Source: Candidatus Margulisiibacteriota bacterium (GTDB taxonomy: Bacteria > Margulisbacteria > WOR-1 > XYC2-FULL-46-14 > JAHJBW01). Taken from it: 17,017 nucleotides of DNA. Positions 1-6,624 of the stretch are shown here, one piece after another. Every line of letters begins with the position of its first letter. The stretch's first letter is position 1. The stretch covers positions 1 to 17,017 of the forward strand of contig JAHJBW010000073.1 of the NCBI GenBank assembly GCA_018813405.1, read 5' to 3'. The position numbers and the translations under genes are program-made. Below the pieces are notes generated by a model that worked only from the letters and a program-made list of their open reading frames with translations, had not been told where the DNA came from and made no database searches.

Positions 1-29
1 CTTTCTTAAAAACAAAGGAGGGCTCAAAG

Positions 30-266
30 ATGGCAAACCACGTTAGGATATACTCCACCCCAACCTGCCCCTATTGCAAAATGGCAAAACAGTTCCTTGC
101 CGAAAATAACATTCATTTTGAAGATGTAAATGTTTCTTCCAATCAGCAGGCCGCCCAGGAAATGATCGACAAGTCAGGGCAAATGGCGGTCCCGGTACTG
201 GACATTGATGGCAAGATAATCATTGGATTTGACAAAGACAATATAAGAAAAGCTTTAGGATTATAG
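30..266 (+). CDS. Glutaredoxin-like thiol-disulfide oxidoreductase
   Basis: A 78-residue single-domain thioredoxin-fold protein of the NrdH/YruB-like glutaredoxin type. The N-terminal strand RIYST leads into the redox motif CPYC at residues 13-16. A cis-proline loop (AVPVL) and the G-F-D segment near the end complete the glutaredoxin pattern. Its length matches the family (about 75-85 residues). By family knowledge it reduces protein disulfides in the cytoplasm, taking electrons from glutathione, thioredoxin reductase or a ferredoxin-linked reductase; which one cannot be told here. A strong Shine-Dalgarno sequence (AAGGAGGG, 15-22) stands 7 nt before the ATG and fixes the start. The next gene follows after 10 nt, so the two are probably co-transcribed. 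The promoter lies outside the window or in its first bases. The family call is firm; the partner is unknown. Confidence 0.92.
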   Translation: MANHVRIYSTPTCPYCKMAKQFLAENNIHFEDVNVSSNQQAAQEMIDKSGQMAVPVLDIDGKIIIGFDKDNIRKALGL

Positions 267-276
267 GAGGAAAGCA

Positions 277-810
277 ATGGCAGACATAAGATCAGACACC
301 AAAATGGCCATACAATTGGAACAGGAAGGATATGACATTTATGTCAACGCCGCGGCCAAAACCACCAATGCCCTGGCCAGGACCACCTTTCTTGGCATAG
401 CTGAAAGGGAAAAGACGCATATCGAGCGCATTAAAAGGCTATACGCCGATCTTTTGGGAGACACCGTCAACTCTAAATGGATCGATGAAGTGTCCGGGAA
501 TATAGACAAAGGGGCCATAATAAGGCCCATTCTTGTGAACCTAAAGGATAATCTTGACCGGCAAGGCGACCAGATAAAGCAGGATTTTTCCAAAATATAC
601 GACCTGGCCCTGACACTTGAAAAGAACACCTACGACCTTTACAAAAGGCTTTCCGAAGACCCGAAGAACGAAGAAGAGATCCGCAAATTCTATGCGGCCC
701 TGGCACAGGAAGAGACCCTGCACTTTCAGATATTCCAGGAAACCCTGAAATACCTGAACAACCCGGAAGATTTCTATCATCTTGAAGAACGATGGATCAT
801 TGAAGGATAA
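277..810 (+). CDS. Ferritin-like (rubrerythrin-type) diiron protein
   Basis: A 177-residue all-helical protein with two carboxylate/ExxH half-sites typical of rubrerythrin and ferritin-like four-helix bundles. The first half-site has Glu15/Glu17 and E45-x-x-H48; the second has Glu115 and E146-x-x-H149. The C-terminal rubredoxin domain of classical rubrerythrin, with its CxxC pairs, is absent. By family knowledge such proteins use a non-haem diiron centre to reduce peroxide or handle iron in anaerobes. Electrons would have to come from a separate donor, and the ferredoxin or glutaredoxin next door are candidates by inference. The Shine-Dalgarno AGGAGG (265-270) overlaps the stop codon of the upstream gene, pointing to one transcript and coupled translation. 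It could instead belong to an unassigned ferritin-like group; peroxidase activity is not shown by the sequence. Confidence 0.88.
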   Translation: MADIRSDTKMAIQLEQEGYDIYVNAAAKTTNALARTTFLGIAEREKTHIERIKRLYADLLGDTVNSKWIDEVSGNIDKGAIIRPILVNLKDNLDRQGDQIKQDFSKIYDLALTLEKNTYDLYKRLSEDPKNEEEIRKFYAALAQEETLHFQIFQETLKYLNNPEDFYHLEERWIIEG

Positions 811-875
811 AGACAATTAACAATCATTAATTATTGGGAATTGAACATTGAAAATTATATTTTGGAGGTGAAAAG
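811..875 (+). promoter_or_regulatory. AT-rich spacer before the ferredoxin, no firm promoter
   Basis: This 65-nt gap is strongly AT-rich and built from loosely repeated TTAA/ATTG/GAAAATT words that look like a decayed short tandem repeat. A possible -35/-10 pair (TTGGGA 834-839 and TATATT 856-861, 16-nt spacer) is weak, and it would place the transcript start on top of the ferredoxin Shine-Dalgarno at 864-870. I therefore do not call a promoter. The ferredoxin is most simply read as part of the upstream transcript. Confidence 0.3.
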
Positions 876-1046
876 ATGGCAAAACCAGTAGTTGACCAGG
901 AAACCTGCACAGGCTGCGGCATTTGCGTGGATACCTGCCCGGTCCAGGCCATAGAGATGATCGACGGCAAAGCCAGGATCGATCAGGACAAATGCACTGA
1001 CTGCAAGGCCTGTATTGACGCCTGCCCGGTGCAAGCAATAAAATAG
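876..1046 (+). CDS. 2[4Fe-4S] ferredoxin, 56 residues
   Basis: A short gene encoding a clostridial-type ferredoxin. It has two cluster motifs CxxCxxCxxxCP: Cys 11, 14, 17, 21 and Cys 40, 43, 46, 50. Each motif is followed by PVQAI, so the halves are an obvious internal duplication. The eight cysteines bind two low-potential [4Fe-4S] clusters and carry single electrons in the cytoplasm, for example for pyruvate:ferredoxin oxidoreductase or hydrogenase (family knowledge). A good Shine-Dalgarno (GGAGGTG, 864-870) precedes the ATG by 5 nt. It lies 65 nt after the ferritin-like gene in the same direction and before a terminator-like stem at 1053-1106, so it probably closes the redox operon. The length and all motif cysteines are intact. 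The physiological partner is not evident. Confidence 0.95.
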   Translation: MAKPVVDQETCTGCGICVDTCPVQAIEMIDGKARIDQDKCTDCKACIDACPVQAIK

Positions 1047-1052
1047 ACATTG

Positions 1053-1106
1053 AAAGCCCCCGGTTTTTGTAATATCATTCAAAAAACAAATCCTGGGGGT
1101 TTTTTT
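1053..1106 (+). terminator. Probable intrinsic terminator after the ferredoxin
   Basis: An inverted repeat pairs AAAGCCCCCGG (1053-1063) with CCTGGGGGTTT (1093-1103 in the pairing). It has two G-T wobbles, a five-pair C:G core, a roughly 29-nt loop and a run of seven T directly after the G block. It starts 6 nt past the ferredoxin stop codon, which fits a Rho-independent terminator. The loop is longer than usual. The downstream ATG at 1107 abuts the T-run, and the GGGGG of the right arm is the only Shine-Dalgarno-like sequence for that gene. The stem may therefore also modulate its translation. Confidence 0.5.
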
Positions 1107-2414
1107 ATGAACAAACTAAGAAAGATCGCATACAGCAGCGCTTCGATCGCCTTTGAGATATCGTATTCTTCTTTTGGCGCCTTTATCCTTTTCTTTTATG
1201 TGGATGTGGTAAAGCTGGGGGTCGGCCTGGCCGGTTTGGGCATGGCCATCTGGGGCGTATGGAACGCCCTTAACGACCCTGTTTTTGGGCTTATTTCCGA
1301 CAGGACCCGGACACCCTGGGGAAGAAGGGTTCCTTACCTGGTAGCCAGCGCCATTCCTTTTGGCCTGGTTTATTTTTTAATGTGGACACCCCCTTTCGGC
1401 CTTGGCCAGCAGGCCCTGCTCTTTGCCTACTATTTGATATTCATCTGCCTGTTTGACCTGTTCTATTCCATAGCCACCATCAGCTGGAGCTCGCTTTTCC
1501 CTGAAATGTTCAAGACCCCTGCCGAAAGGTCCGAGGTCAACACCTACCGGCAGGCCTTTACCTTTGTGGGAGTCTTGATGGGCGTGGCCCTTCCCCCTCT
1601 CATATACAGCACGCTGGGCTGGCAATGGATGGGTGCCGCCTTCGCGGCTGTGATAATCATTTCCATTTTTGTTTCGCTTTTAGGATCGTCAGAGAAAAAA
1701 GAAGCCTATCAGGAAAAGCCCCTGCCGCTAAAAGAGATACTGAAGTTCACCTTTATGAACCGCTCAATGATAACTTTTGTGCTTTCTTACCTGTTCGTCC
1801 AGTTTGTCATAGTCCTGATACAGGCAGTTATCCCTTTCTATACCAAATATGTCCTGGGCCTGTCCCCTAAAGCCACCTCAATGCTGCTGCTCATATTGTT
1901 CCTGGTCTGCATTATTACCATGTTCATCTGGCGCTATGTCAATGTCCGGCTGGGCACAAAGAACACTTATGTGCTGGGCTGTATCATTCTTGGGGTTTGC
2001 TTCCTCCCTTTTCTGGTGGTCAAGGGGTTCTTGCCCGCGCTCATTACCTCGGCCCTGTGCGGGGTTGGACTGGCCGGGGTTGTGCTGACCCGCGACCTGT
2101 TGATAGCTGACATTATCGACGAAGACGTGCTCAAGACCAGGGGGCATCACGAAGGCATATATTTCGGATTTACCACCTTTGTCAGAAGGCTTTCCATAAT
2201 GTTAAAGGCCGGCTCCTTTTCGCTGGTGTTTATGATAACCGGATACAACGCCTCGCTTGCTGTACAACCTGAAGCTTTCCTGACGGGGTTAAGGATACTT
2301 TCAAGCTTCTTTCCTTTTGTCGCGTTGATCCTGGCGATAGTAATAATCCGGTATTATCCGCTTGATAAAAAGAGGGTTGCTGAAATAAGGGCGGAATTGG
2401 ACAAGACGGGCTGA
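1107..2414 (+). CDS. GPH/MelB-type MFS sugar:cation symporter
   Basis: A 435-residue polytopic membrane protein with about 12 hydrophobic segments. It carries the signature of the glycoside-pentoside-hexuronide (MelB-like, MFS_2) symporters. The clearest block is WNALNDPVFGLISDRTRT followed by the basic WGRR loop between helices 2 and 3; a late D-E-D...EGIYFG block matches the family's cytoplasmic loop. Members carry sugars or glycosides across the inner membrane with Na+ or H+. The substrate cannot be told, as no sugar-catabolic gene lies nearby. I chose the ATG at 1107 rather than 1050: the region from 1050 is the terminator stem and its translation is not membrane-like, whereas MNKLRK leads directly into helix 1. 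The gene converges on pyrB with only 4 nt between stop codons, and no separate terminator is visible there. Confidence 0.88.
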   Translation: MNKLRKIAYSSASIAFEISYSSFGAFILFFYVDVVKLGVGLAGLGMAIWGVWNALNDPVFGLISDRTRTPWGRRVPYLVASAIPFGLVYFLMWTPPFGLGQQALLFAYYLIFICLFDLFYSIATISWSSLFPEMFKTPAERSEVNTYRQAFTFVGVLMGVALPPLIYSTLGWQWMGAAFAAVIIISIFVSLLGSSEKKEAYQEKPLPLKEILKFTFMNRSMITFVLSYLFVQFVIVLIQAVIPFYTKYVLGLSPKATSMLLLILFLVCIITMFIWRYVNVRLGTKNTYVLGCIILGVCFLPFLVVKGFLPALITSALCGVGLAGVVLTRDLLIADIIDEDVLKTRGHHEGIYFGFTTFVRRLSIMLKAGSFSLVFMITGYNASLAVQPEAFLTGLRILSSFFPFVALILAIVIIRYYPLDKKRVAEIRAELDKTG

Positions 2415-2418
2415 CCGC

Positions 2419-3354
2419 CTACTTTTTGCCGCCAAGGAGAAGAAAGAGCACCGCCATACGCACTGCCACGCCGTTGGTGACCTGCTCCAGGATAACGCTT
2501 TGAAGCGAGTCGGCTACTTCCGACGTCATCTCAACCCCGCGATTGATGGGGCCGGGATGCATGACCACCACATCCTTCTTTGCCCTGGACAGCCTTTCCG
2601 AGTTAAGCCCGTAGAGTTGAGCGTATTCTTCGATGGAAGGGAAATAACCGATCTTTTGCCTTTCCTTTTGTATCCTCAGCACATTAATGAAGTCCGCGTC
2701 TTTGATGGCCTTATCTATGTCGTAGCTGACCACGGCCCCAGTTTTTTCAATGTCTTTGGGCATGAGCGAGGGAGGACCAACCACCGTAACCTTTGCGCCT
2801 AAGGCCCTAAGACCCCATATATTCGATCGCGCCACCCTCGAATGAGCAATGTCCCCCACTATCACAATATGTTTATCTTTTAAGGTCCTGGCCTTTTCAA
2901 GCATGGTAAATATGTCCAGCAGGCCCTGGGTTGGATGTTCGTTAAAGCCGTCCCCCGCGTTTATGACCGAGGCCTTTATGTTTTTGGCCACCAGGTGCGG
3001 AGCCCCGGCCATAGAGTGGCGTATTATCAGGGCGTCCACCCCCATGGCTTCAATGTTCTTGCAGGTATCGATAAGCGTTTCGCCTTTTGCCACACTGCTG
3101 GTAGAAAGGGCCACGCTCTGGGTGCTGGCAGACAGCATTTTTGCCGCGGTGTGGAAAGAAGTCCGCGTGCGGGTCGAAGGTTCATAGAATAATGTGACTA
3201 TGTTTTTAGCTAAAAGCGGGGGCACCCTTTTGACAGGACGTGTAAAGATTTCCTTCATGGAGTGGGCGGTCTTTAAAATAAGGTTCAGGTCCTCAAGGGA
3301 CATTCCCTGAAGTCCCAGCAAATCCTTGGTTTTTAAGCTTTTTACGCTGTTCAT
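2419..3354 (-). CDS. pyrB: Aspartate carbamoyltransferase catalytic chain
   Basis: A 311-residue transcarbamylase that joins carbamoyl phosphate and aspartate in the first committed step of pyrimidine synthesis. All main motifs are visible. FYEPSTRTRTSF is the carbamoyl-phosphate site and KGETLIDT the mobile loop lysine. INAGDG..EHPTQGLLD, NVLRIQKERQ (aspartate side) and MHPGPINRGVE complete the active site. The STRTRTSF and HPTQ forms and the aspartate-binding loop distinguish it from ornithine carbamoyltransferase. Length matches stand-alone catalytic trimers, and no pyrI regulatory chain is adjacent. The frame stays open upstream to 3519, but the start at 3354 gives the normal family N-terminus and avoids overlap with the divergent apbE. 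A TATAAT box lies about 22 nt upstream of this ATG. It has no pyrimidine operon neighbours in the window. Confidence 0.95.
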   Translation of the reverse strand: MNSVKSLKTKDLLGLQGMSLEDLNLILKTAHSMKEIFTRPVKRVPPLLAKNIVTLFYEPSTRTRTSFHTAAKMLSASTQSVALSTSSVAKGETLIDTCKNIEAMGVDALIIRHSMAGAPHLVAKNIKASVINAGDGFNEHPTQGLLDIFTMLEKARTLKDKHIVIVGDIAHSRVARSNIWGLRALGAKVTVVGPPSLMPKDIEKTGAVVSYDIDKAIKDADFINVLRIQKERQKIGYFPSIEEYAQLYGLNSERLSRAKKDVVVMHPGPINRGVEMTSEVADSLQSVILEQVTNGVAVRMAVLFLLLGGKK

Positions 3355-3357
3355 CAG

Positions 3358-3386
3358 TTGAATCTCATCGTCATATATTATATCAT
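3358..3386 (+). promoter_or_regulatory. Putative leaderless promoter of apbE-ackA-glmU-like operon
   Basis: TTGAAT (3358-3363), a 17-nt spacer and TATCAT (3381-3386) make a plausible housekeeping-sigma promoter. Transcription would begin at about 3393-3395, which is at or two bases before the apbE ATG (3395). No Shine-Dalgarno sequence is present upstream of that ATG, consistent with a leaderless mRNA. The -10 box shares bases with the divergent pyrB -10. Confidence 0.5.
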
Positions 3387-3405
3387 AGATATGTATGAAT
3401 CCGAA
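3377..3405 (-). promoter_or_regulatory. Putative pyrB promoter
   Basis: On the minus strand a perfect -10 box TATAAT (3377-3382) stands 17 nt from a weak -35 TTCGGA (3400-3405). The predicted start leaves a 5' leader of roughly 15-20 nt before the pyrB ATG at 3354, with only a poor Shine-Dalgarno-like GATGAG. The -35 falls inside the apbE coding sequence and the -10 overlaps the divergent promoter's -10, so the two promoters should compete for polymerase. Confidence 0.5.
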
Positions 3406-4261
3406 ACGCCTCGTCACATTTATCCTTATCACCGCAGCTGTCGCGACGATAATGTATTTCGTTGGGCAAAAGATATCAAGCACGCAGAGCCTGGAGATCA
3501 TGAGCACCACGCTTACCATCCAGGTCCACGACCGTCACCCCTCCAGGCATATCAACGAGGCCTTTGACCTGGCGCGCAGGATAGACGCACTGCTCAGCCG
3601 TTTCAATCCCAAAAGCGATGTCAGCCTTATCAACCATTTTGCCGGAGTGTCTGCCATAGAGGTGTCCCCCGAGACGCTCGAAGCCATTCAGCTTTCCATC
3701 GAGATGTCACGGCTTACCGGAGGCGCTTTTGACATAACCAAAAAGGACTACAGCCTGATAAATACCGATGCTTCGCTCAAAAGGGTCAAACTAATAAGCG
3801 AGGAGGCCGAGATAGACCTGGGCGGTATTGGGAAAGGCTACGCGGTGGAAAAGATATATGCCCTATTGAAAGAACGCGGCGTCAAAAAGGCCCTTATAGA
3901 TATGCACTCTTCTCTGGCGGCCATAGGCGGGCCCTGGCGCATAGGTATACAGGACCCCAACGATAAAGAGAAACTGGTCGGCACGGTCGAATTGCATGAC
4001 GGACAAGCACTTTCCACTTCAGGGAATTACGAAAGAGGCGACCACATCGTAAACCCAAATGATAAAACACAAAGTTCAAAGTGTCGATCGGTTACTGTTT
4101 TGTGTAAGGATGCGGCGGTAGCGGACGCTTTATCTACCGCGGTTTTCGTGCTGGGGCCGGAAAAGGGCCTGGAGCTTATCAATTCTCTAGATAATACCGA
4201 ATGTTTAATTGTCCAAAATGATGGTAAAATAGTAAAGACCAAAGGATTTATATTGTTATGA
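3395..4261 (+). CDS. apbE: FAD:protein FMN transferase (ApbE family)
   Basis: A 288-residue flavinyltransferase-family protein. Residues 6-24 form one hydrophobic segment with no lipobox cysteine, so the enzyme is probably membrane-anchored with the catalytic part outside the cytoplasm. Family motifs seen are SRFNPKSDVSLIN (68-80), DLGGIGKGYAVEK (141-153), WRIGIQDP (181-188), STSGNYER (207-214) and D244-ALS-T248, the Asp/Thr pair that holds Mg2+ in characterised members. ApbE attaches FMN from FAD to a Thr/Ser of redox proteins such as RnfG/RnfD or NqrB/C; no such target is in the window. Two oddities are that the usual DPTV-x-P-L stretch is shortened to GGAFDITKKDYSL, and that the usual N-x-GGD loop reads IDMHSS. 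The stop overlaps the ackA start (ATGA), so translation is probably coupled. Confidence 0.9.
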   Translation: MNPKRLVTFILITAAVATIMYFVGQKISSTQSLEIMSTTLTIQVHDRHPSRHINEAFDLARRIDALLSRFNPKSDVSLINHFAGVSAIEVSPETLEAIQLSIEMSRLTGGAFDITKKDYSLINTDASLKRVKLISEEAEIDLGGIGKGYAVEKIYALLKERGVKKALIDMHSSLAAIGGPWRIGIQDPNDKEKLVGTVELHDGQALSTSGNYERGDHIVNPNDKTQSSKCRSVTVLCKDAAVADALSTAVFVLGPEKGLELINSLDNTECLIVQNDGKIVKTKGFILL

Positions 4262-5517
4262 TAATTCTTGCGCTTAACTGCGGAAGCTCATCAGTAAAAT
4301 ACAAGGTTTTTGATTGGAAGAAAAAGGCAACTGTTTGCACCGGGGTTGCCGAAAGGGTCGGCATAAGCGGGTCCTTCATCAAGCACGAAAGGCCGGGCAA
4401 GGAAACCTACTCAGCCAACGCCGAATGTCCCGACCACAAAGTGGCCCTCAAGCTTATATTGGACACCCTGCTCGACAAGAATTTTGGCGTCATCAAGAAC
4501 GTTTCGGAAATATCAGCCGTGGGACACCGCGTGGTGCACGGGGGGGAAAAATTCAAGCAATCCGTGCTAATAGATAACGAGGTGCTGGAAGCCATAAAGG
4601 CCGTACAGGACCTGGCTCCCCTGCACAACCCGCCAAATATCGCCGGCATCGAAGCCGCCAAGGAAGTCCTGCCCAAGGCTCCCCACATTGCGGTCTTTGA
4701 CACCGCCTTCCACCAGACCATGCCGGAAAAGGCCTATCTTTACGCCGTCCCTTACGAATGGTACGGACTTTACGGTGTAAGAAGGTACGGCTTCCATGGC
4801 ACATCGCACCTGTACGTTTCGCGCCGGGCCGCGGTCATGCTGGGCAAAAAACCCAACGAAGTTAACCTTATCACCATGCACATTGGCAACGGGGTAAGCA
4901 TTACCGCCGTCAAGAACGGCATATCGGTGGACACCAGTATGGGCCTCACTCCACTGGAAGGCGCGGTCATGGGTACGCGCTGTGGTGATATTGACCCCGC
5001 AATAATACTCTTCATGATCGAAAAAGAAGGCTTTTACGTCAATGAACTGGACACCATCCTTAACAAGAAAAGCGGCCTTCTGGGCATAACCGGAAAATAC
5101 ATGGACCGCCGGGACATTGAAAAGGCCGAGGCCGGCGGCGACAAGCGGGCCAGTCTGGCGGTAGAGATCGAAACCTATCGCTTAAAAAAATATATCGGCG
5201 CTTATGCCGCGGCACTGGGATATGTTGACGCCATTGTAATGACCGCCGGCGCGGGCGAGCGCAACTTTGAGCTAAGAGCAAAGACACTGTCCGGCCTTGA
5301 GCACTTGGGCATAAAGCTCGACGCGCAAAAGAACAATGCCGCGGTCGACCGCAAAGAAACAGACATTTCAGCAACTGACTCCCCCGTCAAGATACTTGTC
5401 ATCCCCACGGATGAAGAGATAGTATTTATAGAAGATGTGGTCTCTATTTTAGAAGGAAAGTACAAAGTGCATACAGAGTACAAGTATTCGTTCGAGGAAC
5501 CGGGCTATAAAAAATGA
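4258..5517 (+). CDS. ackA: Acetate kinase
   Basis: A 419-residue ASKHA-fold kinase that interconverts acetate + ATP and acetyl phosphate + ADP, the ATP-forming end of acetate fermentation. Diagnostic blocks are LNCGSSSVKYK at the N-terminus (Asn7), GHRVVHGG (GHR at 89-91), HNPPNI, FDTAFHQTMP, YGFHGTSH, MHIGNGVSI, DTSMGLTPLEGAVMGTRCGDIDP and IPTDEEI near the C-terminus. The usual GIGENS block reads AGAGERN, a mild deviation. A roughly 15-residue charged tail extends beyond the usual end. The start overlaps the apbE stop by ATGA, with AAAGGA (4241-4246) as ribosome site. Its own stop overlaps the next start in the same way. No phosphotransacetylase gene is adjacent. Butyrate or propionate kinase activity is a less likely alternative. 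Confidence 0.95.
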   Translation: MIILALNCGSSSVKYKVFDWKKKATVCTGVAERVGISGSFIKHERPGKETYSANAECPDHKVALKLILDTLLDKNFGVIKNVSEISAVGHRVVHGGEKFKQSVLIDNEVLEAIKAVQDLAPLHNPPNIAGIEAAKEVLPKAPHIAVFDTAFHQTMPEKAYLYAVPYEWYGLYGVRRYGFHGTSHLYVSRRAAVMLGKKPNEVNLITMHIGNGVSITAVKNGISVDTSMGLTPLEGAVMGTRCGDIDPAIILFMIEKEGFYVNELDTILNKKSGLLGITGKYMDRRDIEKAEAGGDKRASLAVEIETYRLKKYIGAYAAALGYVDAIVMTAGAGERNFELRAKTLSGLEHLGIKLDAQKNNAAVDRKETDISATDSPVKILVIPTDEEIVFIEDVVSILEGKYKVHTEYKYSFEEPGYKK

Positions 5518-6593
5518 AGATCTGCATATTCGAAGATGAAGGATACAAGAACCTCCTGCCGCTGGTGTGGATGCGCCCTGTCTGGGACCTTAAATGCGGG
5601 GTATTAACCCTTAAGCAAAAGATCCGCAAATATTATAAGATCGATGCCGAACTGGGTAGAGACTACCTCGGTTACCCCGAGAGATCAGAAGGACCTTGCC
5701 TTTATCTCAATGGCAGGATTATTGCTGACGCTAGATTAAAGAAAGCCATTCCATTGAAAGGGCCGGAAGAGGCTTTTTACTGTGACGGACAACTTGTCGC
5801 GGTAAGGACGCAAAGTCCTATGTCCGATGTCCTAAGTCCTAAGTCGTCAATACCAAAAAAAGATATTAAAGCTCGCATCATCAATTACCCTTGGGACTTG
5901 GTCAAACATATGCCTCAAGAGCTGACCAAAGAAATAAAACCATTAGTAATGGGCAAGATCCACAAACGGGCTGTCCTTTATAATGTAAAAGCTATACAGG
6001 TGGAAAAGGGAGCGGTGGTCGAGGCTAACGCCGTACTTGATGCTCGCCAGGGACCAATCTACATTGGCGAAGGCTCATTGGTGCATCCGGGCGCGCTGTT
6101 GAGGGGCCCGCTCTATATCGGCCCGCACTGCAAAGTTGCTGGAGAGATTGTTTTTTCCATCTTTATGGGTTATGACAACAAGGGCCATTACGGCTTTATG
6201 GGCCACGCCTATGTGTGTGAGTGGGTTAATATGGGCGCGGGGACGACCAATTCAAACTTAAAGAACAATTACGGACCCGTGCAGATAGAGCTTAACGGGG
6301 AAAAGCATGATACCGGCGAAACCTTCATGGGATGTTTTATAGGCGACCACACCAAGATGAGCATTGGCACGCTCATCAACACAGGCACCGTGATAGGCGT
6401 ATTCGCCAACATCTTTGGCCGCAAGCTGGCGGCAAAGTCCATCCCCTCTTTCTCGTGGGGCTTCACTCAGAAATATGAGCTTGATAAAGCTATCGAAACG
6501 GCGAAAGTGGTAATGGCCAGGCGGGCGGTCAGGCTTTCGGCGGAGCAGATCGAGCTGATAACAAGGGTATACGAAAAGGCCGGCGCGCCTTGA
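5514..6593 (+). CDS. GlmU-like sugar nucleotidyltransferase/acyltransferase
   Basis: A 359-residue two-part protein. The N-terminal part (about 1-110) has the LPLVWMRPVWDLKCGVLTL block of the sugar nucleotidyltransferase-like family that replaces GlmU's uridylyltransferase domain in some bacteria. The C-terminal part (about 165-335) is a left-handed beta-helix of hexapeptide repeats. It contains the DNKGHYGFMGHAYV and GAGTTNSNLKNNYG blocks seen in the alternative bacterial GlmU group. By family knowledge it would make UDP-GlcNAc from glucosamine-1-phosphate, acetyl-CoA and UTP. The start is coupled to ackA (ATGA) with GAGGA at 5494-5498. Oddities are a PERSEGP insertion near residue 57 and five 7-bp tandem repeats at 5813-5847 in the inter-domain linker. 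The last codons form the left copy of a 21-bp direct repeat. The exact substrate is inferred. Confidence 0.82.
   Translation: MKICIFEDEGYKNLLPLVWMRPVWDLKCGVLTLKQKIRKYYKIDAELGRDYLGYPERSEGPCLYLNGRIIADARLKKAIPLKGPEEAFYCDGQLVAVRTQSPMSDVLSPKSSIPKKDIKARIINYPWDLVKHMPQELTKEIKPLVMGKIHKRAVLYNVKAIQVEKGAVVEANAVLDARQGPIYIGEGSLVHPGALLRGPLYIGPHCKVAGEIVFSIFMGYDNKGHYGFMGHAYVCEWVNMGAGTTNSNLKNNYGPVQIELNGEKHDTGETFMGCFIGDHTKMSIGTLINTGTVIGVFANIFGRKLAAKSIPSFSWGFTQKYELDKAIETAKVVMARRAVRLSAEQIELITRVYEKAGAP
5813..5847 (+). repeat. Heptanucleotide tandem repeat in coding sequence
   Basis: Five consecutive 7-bp units (AAGTCCT, ATGTCCG, ATGTCCT, AAGTCCT, AAGTCGT) lie inside the GlmU-like gene, in the linker between its two domains. 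They are translated in three successive phases (SPMSDVLSPKSS). Gain or loss of one unit would shift the frame. Units differ by one or two bases, so replication slippage should be slower than in a perfect array. Confidence 0.75.
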
Positions 6594-6594
6594 C
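6574..6594. repeat. Left copy of 21-bp direct repeat
   Basis: A perfect 21-bp repeat: AAAA, then the GC-only core GGCCGGCGCGCC, then TTGAC. This copy encodes the last residues and the stop codon of the GlmU-like gene (AGAP, TGA at 6591-6593). It also supplies the first five bases of the ATPase promoter -35. Its partner is at 7940-7960. Confidence 0.95.
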
Positions 6595-6618
6595 AAATTC
6601 CTCTACATGCATTATAGT
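6590..6618 (+). promoter_or_regulatory. Near-consensus leaderless promoter of the ATPase gene
   Basis: A perfect -35 TTGACA (6590-6595), a 17-nt spacer and a -10 TATAGT (6613-6618, five of six consensus bases). The predicted start, six to eight bases after the -10, is 6624-6626. That coincides with the A of ATG 6625, so the transcript should be leaderless; no Shine-Dalgarno sequence is present. The first five -35 bases belong to the direct repeat and the sixth to the unit beyond it. Confidence 0.72.
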
Positions 6619-6624
6619 ATTACC

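Noticed and set aside
1050..1106. Earlier ATG (1050) for the symporter
   Set aside because: The 19 extra codons translate the terminator stem, and helix 1 begins right after the ATG at 1107.
3355..3519. N-terminal extension of pyrB by 55 codons
   Set aside because: It overlaps apbE and both promoters, shows no family similarity, and the start at 3354 gives the usual carbamoyltransferase length.
5877..6500. Frameshift between the two halves of the GlmU-like gene caused by the heptad array
   Set aside because: The frame is continuous across 5813-5847 and both domains read through in one frame.
6607..6624. Earlier ATG (6607) for the ATPase
   Set aside because: The -10 box overlaps this region, so a transcript from the near-consensus promoter would not contain 6607. 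No ribosome site precedes it.
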